Shown here piece after piece: positions 41,229-50,460 of a DNA stretch of 64,000 bases. The DNA lies in the NCBI GenBank assembly GCA_003001795.1, contig PVNI01000005.1, positions 1-64,000 on the forward strand. The letters run 5' to 3'. How positions within the stretch are numbered: position 1 is the stretch's first letter; each line of letters begins with the position of its first letter. The translations under genes and the position numbers were made by a program. The notes below the pieces were generated by a model. That model was not told where the DNA came from. It saw only the letters and a list, made by a program, of their open reading frames with translations, and ran no database searches. This DNA is from Actinomadura viridilutea. Lineage in GTDB: Bacteria > Actinomycetota > Actinomycetes > Streptosporangiales > Streptosporangiaceae.

Positions 41229-43630
41229 GACCGTCCCGCCTGTTCCAGCACGGCCGCCCGTTCCTGGCGGGCGAGCCTGCGCGTGTGGGCGGCCACGCAC
41301 GCGGTGAGCAGGGTGCGCAACGCTTCGGGACGCAGTTCTCTTCGCAACTGTTGCTCCGCGTCCTTGGTAAGGAACAGTTCGGGGGTGGGGAGGCCGAGTA
41401 CGTCCCACACCTTGTCCTCGTCCACCAGCAACGCCTCCAAAGCCTGCTGGACCTGCGGCGCGTCCCAGCGGGCCGTAAGTCGGGCGATGCGCCGTCGTAT
41501 GTCGTCCGGCTCGGCGTCGAGCCTCGTCAGCAGGGACCGGATGGAGTTGAGGCGGCTCGCGCTCAGCTCGGTCAGCCCGTGCAGCACCTCGTTGTCGGCA
41601 TCAGCTGCGCATTGCTCCGCGCGGCGTCGGATCTCCGCGCGCCAGGCGGCCCGCTCGATGACCCGGGCCTCCTTGTGACCGGCCTCGTCGGGTCCCAGCA
41701 GCCGCGCTCTGCCGCTCGGATCAGTCTCCGCCTCGGCGGTCCCCAGCAGCTGCGCTTTGCCGTTCGGGTCGGCCTCCGGCTCGGGATCCTTCTGCTCTCG
41801 GCGCGTCATTGGGGCCGTGAGCAGCGGGTCATTGAAGCGCACCTGGCCGAACCCTTCTCCCCGCCGAAGCCCCACGCCGGCCAGTTCGACCGCGCTCAGT
41901 GCCTTGGCTGGAATCCGGCCATTGGTCACGCGGAAGGTCAGGCAGCCGCCTGCGGCGAGGCCCAGTAGGGACGGGCGAGGCAGCCGCCACGCGGTGTGCC
42001 ATGAGTCGGTGCGGGCCACGTCATAGGCGTTGGCCATTCCGTTGTCGGAGCGGTGCGGCTCCAAGCGGACGTCCGTGGCGCCTGCGGCGGTGAAGGCGTC
42101 CTGCAGGGCGCGGGCGAGGTCGGCGGGGTCGCCGCTGGGATTGAGCCTCGGGCCGAGTACCAGCACGTCGGACAGCAGCCAGACGCGCAGGAGGTCCCCC
42201 TCACGCAACGCGTCCTGCTCGGGCCGAGGCGACTGGTCCTGTATGGGACGAGCCTTTACCCGCACCAGCCCGTAGTCGTCCTTGCGGGAACGGCCCAACC
42301 GCCACGTCGAGGGAAGCCGCTCGTGCCATCCCTTCGGCAGGATTCCAGTCCTGACGCGGATCTCGGCGGCCAGCTCGGTGCCCGGCTCGAGCGCCTGGTA
42401 CACGTAGACGCCGCCGAGATCGCTCGTGGGCCGCTGCTTGTGGTCATGGACGGTGTTGTGCATGCGCAGCACGAAGTTCGGCCGCGCCACCGAGATCGGC
42501 CCGTCGGAGTCCGCGGGGACGTAGCCCGCGCGGAACCGTTCGACCGGCTCGTCGGGCTTTTGCACCATGCGGTTGATGAGCCTGCCGGGCTCGTCCTTGA
42601 CACGCGCCAGGACACCCGGCACCGGGCGTCCGCGGCCGCCGCCGACCACGGGCGTCGCGGGTGTGACCACCAGGTCGCCGCGTCGGGCCGCCGCCGCGGC
42701 CGCCGCCGAATCGAGATGCCTGAGCACCGCGGGCAGCAGCATCCAGCCGGGGATGTGGTCGCGGCCGATATCAAGGTTGCCAAGCGCGCGATCGTGGGCC
42801 AGCAGCGGCGTTTCCAGGGTGAACGTCAATGCCACCCGCTCCCAGGAGGCGTCGTCGCTGCTCTGATGGCGTTCGGGTTCGCAATCCGCGACGGCCGGGG
42901 GCGGAGGCGGCGCTGCAGGGTCTTGGGCCAGTTGTTGCAGGCGCTCCATGCTCGGCGGTGCTTCCGATGCCGTCAGTTCCAGGCGGCATCGTCCGGCGCC
43001 GCGGCGCCGTTTGCCTCCGATGCTTTCCAGGAGCTCGGCGCCGATCCACAAGAGACCCAAGGCGCAGGCGCGCTGGTCGGGGTCGAGCGCTTCCGCGCCG
43101 TGCAGCTCGGCGGCGCCGGTCAGGGTGAGACCGCCGCGCGCCATCTCCTCGTATCGCAACTTGTCGTCGGCGGCGGCGCCGGTCCGCGCGTCGATGGCGA
43201 CGCCGGGTTTGACGAACGTCACCGCTTCCAGCAGCTGCGGCCGGTCGGCCAGAACTTCGCCCAGCCGGCCGGGGAAGCTCAGCGCCCCCTCCAACATGAG
43301 CGCCGCCGGGCGAGGTGCGTGGACCGCCTGCTCCGGAGCCCGCGCCTCCTCGTCCACCCGGCTAGGCGACTGGGTGCCGAACAGGTACTCCACCCAGTCG
43401 TGCCACACCCCCGTCGGGCCGGAGTCCAACGCCGACGCCGCGACCTCGCAGGCGTCACGCCACACCCCGATCAGCGTCTTGGCGGGCACGAACGGCAGGC
43501 CCCGGCCGTCCCGCTGCACGACCCGGTCGACAAGACCGTGCCTGGCGGTGCCGGTGCCGATGTGCCAGTCGCTGAGCATCCGCAGCCGAAGCTCCAGCCG
43601 GATGCCGTTCGCCGTCGGATCCGCGGTCAC
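41225..43630 (-). CDS. Cas7–Cas5(Csx10)–Cas11 fusion, type III-Dv
   Basis: An 801-residue fusion. Residues 1–225 are a Cas7 RAMP domain: SDWHIGTGTARHGLVD (20–35) and FVPAKTLIGVWRDACE (47–62). Residues 265–600 are a Csx10-type Cas5: TFTLETPLLAHDRALG, GGVYVYQALEPG, and the glycine loop GVGLRRGEGFGQVRF near 590. Residues ~665–801 are almost wholly helical (RAAWRAEIRRRAEQCAADA, LSASRLNSIRSLLTRLDAE) and fit a fused Cas11 small subunit. No separate cas11 gene exists in the operon, which supports this. The same Cas7–Cas5–Cas11 arrangement is known from the Synechocystis III-Dv complex. Confidence 0.84.
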   Translation of the reverse strand: MTADPTANGIRLELRLRMLSDWHIGTGTARHGLVDRVVQRDGRGLPFVPAKTLIGVWRDACEVAASALDSGPTGVWHDWVEYLFGTQSPSRVDEEARAPEQAVHAPRPAALMLEGALSFPGRLGEVLADRPQLLEAVTFVKPGVAIDARTGAAADDKLRYEEMARGGLTLTGAAELHGAEALDPDQRACALGLLWIGAELLESIGGKRRRGAGRCRLELTASEAPPSMERLQQLAQDPAAPPPPPAVADCEPERHQSSDDASWERVALTFTLETPLLAHDRALGNLDIGRDHIPGWMLLPAVLRHLDSAAAAAAARRGDLVVTPATPVVGGGRGRPVPGVLARVKDEPGRLINRMVQKPDEPVERFRAGYVPADSDGPISVARPNFVLRMHNTVHDHKQRPTSDLGGVYVYQALEPGTELAAEIRVRTGILPKGWHERLPSTWRLGRSRKDDYGLVRVKARPIQDQSPRPEQDALREGDLLRVWLLSDVLVLGPRLNPSGDPADLARALQDAFTAAGATDVRLEPHRSDNGMANAYDVARTDSWHTAWRLPRPSLLGLAAGGCLTFRVTNGRIPAKALSAVELAGVGLRRGEGFGQVRFNDPLLTAPMTRREQKDPEPEADPNGKAQLLGTAEAETDPSGRARLLGPDEAGHKEARVIERAAWRAEIRRRAEQCAADADNEVLHGLTELSASRLNSIRSLLTRLDAEPDDIRRRIARLTARWDAPQVQQALEALLVDEDKVWDVLGLPTPELFLTKDAEQQLRRELRPEALRTLLTACVAAHTRRLARQERAAVLEQAGRS

Positions 43631-45243
43631 GGGGCCACCTCCACCGGCTCGTCCTCGTGGTGGAAGTCCGGCAGGAAGTCCTCGGCGTCCATGGCGTCCA
43701 GCAGGCCGGTGACGGGCGTGCCGTCGTCCTCCCAGAACAGCGACTCGTCAGGCCCGGTGAGGTCGCGGACGAGCGCCGGGTCGTCCAGTCGTTCGCGCAG
43801 CAAGGTGAACCGGGCGTCGGCGACCTCCCTGCCGAGGAAGAGCCCGGTGCGCAGTTCGTGGGCCTGACTGCGCGGCAGCCGCCGCTCGCCCCCGTCCGTG
43901 CGGGACAAGGCCGCCACCCGGCGGCGCAAATCCGCCCAACGGCGCCCCCGGAGCCACTCGTCCGGATCGCCGGGCTCCTCCAGTACGTACGGCTGCGCGG
44001 TGAGGCGGGCGCCGTCCACCGTCAGACCGGCACGCAGCCGCTTGAGATCCGCGAATGCGCTCTCGTACAGCACATGGAACGACAGCGCGCACCGTTCCCG
44101 CCCGAGCCTCCGCTTGACGGTTTTGGCCTCACGGGTCAGCTCTTCGGAGAGCTGGACGGCGCTGTGGAACGGATACTGCCGCTTAACGATCGCGACGCCG
44201 GCGCACGCGCCCAGCGAGGGCTGCCCCACCAGCTCCAGCAGACCGCCGACGTCCTCATGCTCGCGCGCACGCTTCGCGAACTCCCGCAGATACCGCTCGG
44301 CGAAGCGCAACGCGATCTTTCCGTCGCACACCACCGTCAGGTCGTCGCCGCCGATCACCAGCGGCAGCACCGGAGGCAGGTCGCCGCTGTCCTCCAGGCT
44401 GGGCATGCTCCGCAGCGCGAAACGGAACGCCTCAAGAGCGCATTCCCCCACCCCCGTCGAGAGACCGCGAAGAGCGTCGATGTACTCACGAGCGCTCCTG
44501 CTGCCGATTTCGGACGTGATCGAATCGAAGTTGCGGAAGACCTCTCCCATGCCGTTGCCGTCGGCATGGACGACCGCGACCCAGTCGGCACGGAACCCCA
44601 GGTAGTCGACGACCTCCTGAATCCTGCGGCGAGCCGCGGAATCGGTGAGGCCCATCTCGACCGCCAGTCGCCCCAAGGCGTCTGGAAACGCGTCCAGCTT
44701 CGCCATCCCCGCAGCCGACCGCGGCTCCAACGCCTCTCCGCTCGCGGGACGACGCACCCCCTTGGCAGGCAACCCGCTGGACCCGCACCGCTCCACGATC
44801 GGCAGACCCGGGAACCGCAACTGCGGCCCGGGCCGCGCCATGCGCACCGCGGGCAACCGGTCGTAGGCCCGGCGGATCTCCTCCGCCAGCTCCTCCGCGT
44901 CACGCCACTCGACGGGCTCCCCCACAACACCGCAAACGTCCAGGCCAGGCGCCTCCCGCAACGCCCGCCGAGTGATCCCCGCGACGAGCTCCCGCCCGAC
45001 ATCTCGATCCTTGACGAGCGCGGTGACGCCGCCGGCGTTCGCGGTGACGATCTCAACGGGGTGGTCCTCGATACGGGCGTCCCGCGCCGCGGCGCCGGTG
45101 ATGTCCTCAAGCGTCTCGTCCAGCCACCGACCCTCGACGCACGTGATCAGGTGCGACGCACCGACGTTCTCCCGGCGCTTGTTCGACGCGAAGATGTAAC
45201 GCTGGTTGCCCGCCGTACCGACAACGACCACGTGCACCTTCAT
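43627..45243 (-). CDS. cas10: Cas10 of type III-D, cyclase-competent, no HD domain
   Basis: A 538-residue Cas10, first gene of the operon. The N-terminus HVVVVGTAGNQRYIFASN followed by ENVGASHLI is typical of III-D Cas10. There is no HD nuclease domain in front. The first Palm has HADGNGMGEVF (228–233 DGNGMG) and the second has the intact GGDD at 298–301 (VIGGDDLTVV), the metal site that polymerizes ATP into cyclic oligoadenylate. It should therefore signal but not cut DNA itself. Its start faces a divergent membrane–SAVED gene across a shared 295-base promoter region, the natural receiver of such a signal. Confidence 0.93.
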   Translation of the reverse strand: MKVHVVVVGTAGNQRYIFASNKRRENVGASHLITCVEGRWLDETLEDITGAAARDARIEDHPVEIVTANAGGVTALVKDRDVGRELVAGITRRALREAPGLDVCGVVGEPVEWRDAEELAEEIRRAYDRLPAVRMARPGPQLRFPGLPIVERCGSSGLPAKGVRRPASGEALEPRSAAGMAKLDAFPDALGRLAVEMGLTDSAARRRIQEVVDYLGFRADWVAVVHADGNGMGEVFRNFDSITSEIGSRSAREYIDALRGLSTGVGECALEAFRFALRSMPSLEDSGDLPPVLPLVIGGDDLTVVCDGKIALRFAERYLREFAKRAREHEDVGGLLELVGQPSLGACAGVAIVKRQYPFHSAVQLSEELTREAKTVKRRLGRERCALSFHVLYESAFADLKRLRAGLTVDGARLTAQPYVLEEPGDPDEWLRGRRWADLRRRVAALSRTDGGERRLPRSQAHELRTGLFLGREVADARFTLLRERLDDPALVRDLTGPDESLFWEDDGTPVTGLLDAMDAEDFLPDFHHEDEPVEVAP

Positions 45244-45538
45244 GCGGGCTCCCGCACCCGATCGACGTAACTCGTCCCCCGTGACCGCATCGGGCGGCAC
45301 GACTCGCTCGGCTCGTGCCTCAACCGTCCTCCTTGTGTCCCCCGGTTTGCCCCTCCACCTCGCACAGATGGACGAGCCACACCACGCGGGCACTTTAGCC
45401 AGCTGAGGACCATTCACCCGAGAACTCGCGGAGGCCCCCATGTCCTAAAGCGGCCTGCCATTGTCGGCCCCCCACCGTTGGTGATCATCTACTCTGGAAC
45501 GTCTTCGCGAACCGCAGCTACCGGGGGTGAGGATCTTG
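45244..45538. promoter_or_regulatory. Divergent promoter region, cas10 / membrane–SAVED gene
   Basis: The only non-coding DNA between the head-to-head type III operon and the SAVED gene. Both transcripts must start here. It contains less GC-rich patches such as ATCATCTACTCTGG near 45486. I could not define matching promoter boxes. Confidence 0.45.
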
Positions 45539-46618
45539 GTGCCCGACAGGCCGACCATGCCGCGCCTTCGAGTGGTGGGTTCCGCTGCCCGTCCCCCAGG
45601 CTCCCTGCGCGAAGCCTTCAGCGACGGATCCGCCTGGATCGGCCTCGGCTCAGCCGTGGCGGCCGGCTTCGGCGTCGAAGCCATCAAATCGATCGCGACA
45701 GGAGACGCGCGGGGCCGGTGGTGGTTCATCCTGCTGTTCGCCGTCGGACTCGCGCTGATCATTTTCGGCTTCCGCAAGCGCGGGCAGCTGCGTCGCACCA
45801 ATGTCGGCATTGTCGCAACGGTCTTCGACGCGCGACGAAGTTTGGCCAGAGCCGAGCAGCTCGATGCACAAGCCGAGACGTACAGCCAGAACACCTGCCA
45901 GCACACCTTCAAGACGAGCTTTCGACTTCCCGATGACCTGGCGGACAGTTCTCAGCTCGTCGACGCCCTCGCCGAGGAGACCCTCGCGGCGATCACAATG
46001 GCGGAACGACTGACGCCCGGCGCCTCCCGCATCAATCTGATTCCCACGATGCCGCTGCACATCGCGTTCTGGTTCGGAGCCAAGCTGGGCCATTCCCACG
46101 CGCGCCAAATCAGCGTGCACGCGATCCGCGAACGCGACGGCGAGCCGTCTTACTTCCCCGCCACCTCACTCCGCGCTGTCGAGCACACCGTCGAACCGCT
46201 GATCTTGGAGCCGCTGCGAACCATCAGCGAGTCACCCGTCGCAGCCCTTGCCCTGGACCTTCAAGGACGCGGGGATCAGTTCTTCGACCAGGTGGTCGCC
46301 GCCTGTCACCAACACCGAATCGGCCGCCTGCTGCCCCTGCGCAGCCCGCACAGCCAGCTTTCTCCAGACGAACAAACCTTCACCGGCGTCGTGGAGCAAA
46401 CCTGCCGTGCCTGGCGAGACGCGCCCCTCCCCGACGCCAGCCGGACCGCCCGCCACGCCATCTTCCTCAGCGGCCCGGTCGCCATCTCCCTAACCCTGGG
46501 CGCCCGCCTGGCCTCAAACAACCACGGCCGCTGGACCGCTTTCACCTTGAACCAACAAACCGGCGAATACGAACCCTTCCCACCGTCCCCAAAAAATGAG
46601 CATAACCAGCTCGAATAA
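45539..46618 (+). CDS. Two-transmembrane SAVED-domain protein, likely type III effector
   Basis: About 359 residues from GTG 45539, six bases after GGGGTGAGG; GTG 45527 and ATG 45557 are alternatives. Two hydrophobic helices lie at ~32–50 (AWIGLGSAVAAGFG) and ~61–78 (WWFILLFAVGLALIIFGF). The rest is cytoplasmic and shows SAVED-like features: RINLIPTMPLHIAFWFGAKL, SPVAALALDLQG, and AIFLSGPVAISLTLGARLAS near the end. SAVED domains bind cyclic oligonucleotides in CBASS and some type III systems. A membrane anchor plus SAVED sensor divergent from a GGDD-bearing Cas10 suggests a membrane-disrupting or membrane-signalling effector. No CD-NTase lies nearby, arguing against CBASS. Confidence 0.75.
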   Translation: MPDRPTMPRLRVVGSAARPPGSLREAFSDGSAWIGLGSAVAAGFGVEAIKSIATGDARGRWWFILLFAVGLALIIFGFRKRGQLRRTNVGIVATVFDARRSLARAEQLDAQAETYSQNTCQHTFKTSFRLPDDLADSSQLVDALAEETLAAITMAERLTPGASRINLIPTMPLHIAFWFGAKLGHSHARQISVHAIRERDGEPSYFPATSLRAVEHTVEPLILEPLRTISESPVAALALDLQGRGDQFFDQVVAACHQHRIGRLLPLRSPHSQLSPDEQTFTGVVEQTCRAWRDAPLPDASRTARHAIFLSGPVAISLTLGARLASNNHGRWTAFTLNQQTGEYEPFPPSPKNEHNQLE

Positions 46619-47055
46619 TGCACGACCTGACTGCGTGGATTCCACTTGATGACACTTCCTTACCACAGTTTCGAGGTGACCATTTGGCGAATCATCCACC
46701 CCGAAAACACCCCGAGCCCATAGGCGTTTACTTAGAGATGCAATCATCGAAGACGCCCAGCCATCGACACCAGCACCACGCAATCGGCGCCGCCCGCTAC
46801 CACGTCCGCAACACCTTCTGGACGATCATGCGCCAGCCGAGGTCACCGCGCTATATGAGCAAGCCCGACGCCGGACGTCTCGAGCAGCAACGACAAGCCG
46901 CAGGCCAGCCGTAGATCCGGTCTATCGGCGGTGCTCGTTCGCAGCGTTCGGCGACTCGAGAAACATCAAAAAGGTTCCGACCTCCAAACCGCATTACGCA
47001 CTTCGCCCTCGCGACCTACCCTGGGGTTGTCGATACTCCAGGAGGTGCGAGGTCG
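46619..47055. other. Intergenic stretch between SAVED gene and XRE gene
   Basis: About 440 bases with only short frames lacking start signals. No hairpin or repeat was recognised. Confidence 0.4.
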
Positions 47056-48273
47056 ATGCGTGAGGAAAACTCGATCGGGGCCTGACTTCGGACGCTTCGT
47101 CGGTGGCGCGGCATGAGCCTCGACAAACTCGCCGGCCTCTCCGGCCTCAGCAAGAGCTTCCTGTCCCGAGCCGAGCGAGGACTGCGCGCCCTGGACCGCC
47201 GCTCCCACATCGCCGCCCTCGCCAGCGCCCTACGCGTCTCCGAGACCGACCTCGTCGGCGGCCCGCACCTCGGCCCCGACCCCGTCCAGGCCGAGCCGCA
47301 CTCCTACATCTCGCCGCTGCGCGTCGCCCTGGAAACCAACTCCTTCCACGCCGATCCCGTCGTCGAGCAGGCCCGCCCACTGCCGGAGCTGGCCGCGCTC
47401 ATGAGGGGCAAGGTGGAAAAGCACCGACGCGCCTACGACTTCATCACCGTCGGCAAGTACCTGCCCGATTTAATTGACGAACTTCACTGGCACGTCGCCG
47501 CACCAGCCGATGAAGCCGCTCAGCGGCTGGCTCTCGAGACCTTGGTCGAGGCGTACATGTGCGCCGCTGGGATGGCCCGTTCGCTGCGCCACCCCGACCT
47601 CAGCCAGTTCGCCGCGATGCGCGCCGACGAGGCCACCGTACTGCTGGACGACCCCATCGCGCGCGGCAAGGCCGCGTTCTCTGTGGTGCGTCCCAACGCG
47701 GCGAACTGGCACCGCGTGAAGGCCCTCGCCGAACGCGCCGCTGACCGTCTCGAACCGCATGTACGCAACGACCGCGACGTACCCGTGCTGGGGATGCTCA
47801 CCCTGAACGCAGCGCTGGCGGCGGCCGCCAGCCACGACCAGCATGCCGCCGAGCACTGGCTGAACGAGGCAGCCGACCCGGCCCGCCGCGTCCCCGACGA
47901 CCTTCACGGCAACTGGCAGGCTTTCAGCAAGACGAACGTCGCGATCTGGCGCGTCACCGTCGGCGTCGAAATCGGGAAGGCCGGCGGTGAGATCGCCGAG
48001 CTGGCGAAGGACGTCACCGAGGCCAAGCTGGACGATCACCCCGGTCGCAAGACATGCTTCCTTGCGGATGTGGGCCGCGGACTGGCACGTGACCCTAGGT
48101 ATCGAGATGACGCCATCCGGTGGCTGCGGCGCAGCGAGGACACGGCACCGCAGCGATTCCGCAATGATCCAAAGATCGCCGAGACGATCGCAGTGATGCT
48201 CGAACAGGCTCGCGTCACGTCGCAAGGCCGGGAGTTTCGGCGAATGGCGGCGCGATTGGGTGTCCCGCACTGA
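47056..48273 (+). pseudogene. XRE-family regulator with in-frame TGA at codon 10
   Basis: ATG 47056 has GGAGG about ten bases upstream and starts MREENSIGA, then TGA at 47083–47085, then LRTLRRWRGMSLDKLAGLSG in the same frame. The expected family start is IGARLRxLRRWRGMSLDxLAG, so the stop replaces an arginine codon, probably CGA. The open remainder from ATG 47113 (386 residues) keeps most of the helix-turn-helix (SKSFLSRAERGLRALDRRS) and a long TPR-like helical sensor, but lacks helix 1 and has no ribosome-binding site. Either the gene is freshly broken, or it re-initiates at 47113, or this is a sequencing error. It lies immediately left of array 5. Confidence 0.72.
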
Positions 48274-48317
48274 CAACACCACAGGCCACCACATCGTTGC
48301 CGCCTGACAACAAAGGA

Positions 48318-49481
48318 CCCCAAGAAGCTCCAAGGTGATCAGCGACGCGACGAGATGACGACCTGGCCGACCTGGGCTGCTCTGATGTTGCGATCCCTCC
48401 AGGGTGATCAGCGGACGAGGAGAGCGGCCCGTCCGTTGAGGAGCTGCTCGCGTTGCGATACCTCCAGGGTGATCAGCGGACGTTCGACGACGTGGTCAAT
48501 CCCGCCGGCGGCGGCGGTTGCGATACCTCCAGGGTGATCAGCGGACCTGCGACAGCCGGATCGGTACCGGCTGAGCGTGAAGTTGCGATACCTCCAGGGT
48601 GATCAGCGGACGCGGCCTCCAGCCATGCTCCGCGCGGTACCCGTCAGGGTTGCGATACCTCCAGGGTGATCAGCGGACTTGTAGAGACGACTGGACTACC
48701 GACGGCTGGTCTACGTTGCGATACCTCCAGGGTGATCAGCGGACGCCAAACGGAAATAAAACTGACGCTCTGGCCTTAGTGTTGCGATACCTCCAGGGTG
48801 ATCAGCGGACTTGGGCGGCAGGAACACGTTGTGCGTGTGCTCCGCGTTGCGATACCTCCAGGGTGATCAGCGGACAAGGTGCACGGGCGGGCCCCGGTTC
48901 CGGCCGCGAGCGAGTTGCGATACCTCCAGGGTGATCAGCGGACCGGACCGGCAGTTGACGACGCGGGAGCTGAAGGAGATGTTGCGATACCTCCAGGGTG
49001 ATCAGCGGACCTCAAGCGCGTACAGCGGAACGCCCGGCTAGGCGTGTAGTTGCGATACCTCCAGGGTGATCAGCGGACGTGTGGGAACCCGCCTAGAACG
49101 CCCTGAGAAGCCCGCAGAGTTGCGATACCTCCAGGGTGATCAGCGGACGCGTGCCGCCGTTGGTGTCGCCGTCGCGTGCCGCGTTGCGATACCTCCAGGG
49201 TGATCAGCGGACTGGCCGAATGGGGAGAGTTCGCGGGTGCGTGAGGAGTGGTTGCGATACCTCCAGGGTGATCAGCGGACGCGTGAGTATCCGGCGGGGC
49301 GGTTTCGGGGTGCCGGTTGCGATACCTCCAGGGTGATCAGCGGACCTCGGGTTTTCGACTCATGAGATCGCGGAGGCTTGGTAGTTGCGATACCTCCAGG
49401 GTGATCAGCGGACCCGTTATGTAGGTACTGTTGGCAATAGTCGCGCAGTACGTTGCGATACCTCCAGGGTGATCAGCGGAC
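48318..49481 (-). CRISPR. CRISPR array 5 (18 repeats)
   Basis: Seventeen 30-base repeats begin at 48387, 48452, 48517, 48582, 48649, 48715, 48781, 48846, 48914, 48981, 49049, 49119, 49183, 49251, 49316, 49384 and 49452. A worn repeat end (AGCTCCAAGG then TGATCAGCGAC) is at 48325–48346. The repeat at 48387 reads GATCCCTCC. The leader is at the right. Repeat type equals arrays 1, 3 and 4. It lies outside both cas operons. Confidence 0.97.
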
Positions 49482-49575
49482 CCGAGGGTAAAGTCGCAGG
49501 TCGGAGACGGTGTGACGATGCCTCAGCCCGCCTGTTTTGCAGCAACCCGGCGGTTGTGCAGAAGCGCAGGTCAGA
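49482..49575 (-). promoter_or_regulatory. CRISPR leader of array 5
   Basis: Starts CCGAGGGTAAAGTCGCAGGT and ends AAGCGCAGGTCAG, with the core TTTTGCAGCAACCCGGCGGT. The variable middle differs from the four other leaders, making it the most divergent copy. Confidence 0.82.
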
Positions 49576-49787
49576 AGCTTGATCGTCTTCGACCGAGACT
49601 CGCGTCAACGGGCGGCCCCGACGAGAGCTTGGCACAGCGCGCCGAAGGCTCGGGTCCACGGTGTCGACTGTACTTTGCCGAGGTCGTCTGGGACGGGCAT
49701 GTCGCCAACAGACCTGTCGCTCACGAACGTGGTCGTGAGCGACTGGTAGCAGCGGGCCGTCCGACGGCATCACACCGTTGGGTGGGG

Positions 49788-50423
49788 TCAGAGGTCGACG
49801 GATTCGCCTGGCATGAGGCGGCGGATGTCGGCGTTTGGCCTCTTGGCCTCCATGGCGAGGACGTCGTCCAGGACCCGCAGGCCCCACTCGTTGATCAATC
49901 CGTCGTGCACCGCGTACGCCCGGCGCGGCGCGACCGCACGCAGGTATTCGATCATCGCCGGGACCGTCAGCCACGGCGCCTGTCCAGCGAACAGCAGCGT
50001 CGACGCGTCCACGACCGTCAGCGCGTCGCCAGTGTGGAACACCTCACCGTCCACCAGGAACCCGATGTTGTCCACCGGCGGGTAGTCCGGGTGACTGAAG
50101 TGGTGCTTCTCGCCCTTCGCGGTGATCTCGAACCCGGCGACCTCGACGGCTTCGTCCGCTCGCAGCACTCGCACCCGGTCGCCGAGGTCCTCCAGCTTCG
50201 CCGCGACTCCGGGGCAGGTGAGCACGGTGAGACGCGGGTCCTTCTCCGCCGCAGCCCGCAGCCGCTCCACGTCAAGATGGTCGAAGTGCTCGTGCGTGAC
50301 CAGCACGGCCTCGACGCCGTCCAGCGCTTCGTCTTCCGGTGTCAGCACGCCCGGGTCGATGACGACGGCCCGCCCGTCCTTTTCCAGCCGCACGCAGGCA
50401 TGCCCGTACTTGGTGATCCTCAC
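49788..50423 (-). CDS. Metallo-beta-lactamase-fold hydrolase (UlaG-like)
   Basis: A 211-residue protein with the metal-binding THEHFDHLD motif near residue 43, preceded by VVIDPGVL, and later histidines in HFSHPDYP and FHTGDAL. The compact length and MRITKYGHACVRLE start match the small UlaG/beta-lactamase-like hydrolases. Substrate is unknown. It lies 38 bases left of a convergently unrelated oxidoreductase on the same strand, so the two may be co-transcribed. Confidence 0.88.
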   Translation of the reverse strand: MRITKYGHACVRLEKDGRAVVIDPGVLTPEDEALDGVEAVLVTHEHFDHLDVERLRAAAEKDPRLTVLTCPGVAAKLEDLGDRVRVLRADEAVEVAGFEITAKGEKHHFSHPDYPPVDNIGFLVDGEVFHTGDALTVVDASTLLFAGQAPWLTVPAMIEYLRAVAPRRAYAVHDGLINEWGLRVLDDVLAMEAKRPNADIRRLMPGESVDL

Positions 50424-50460
50424 CAGCCCATCGTGCCAGCTTTGGGCTGAATGGCCGCAT

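Noticed and set aside
39675-41678. A 667-codon plus-strand frame opposite the Cas7-2x gene
   Set aside because: Antisense shadow with glycine/valine-rich composition; the opposite strand has RAMP motifs and coupled starts.
45539-46618. Reading the SAVED gene as part of a CBASS operon
   Set aside because: No CD-NTase, Cap2 or Cap3 gene nearby; its neighbour is a GGDD-bearing Cas10.
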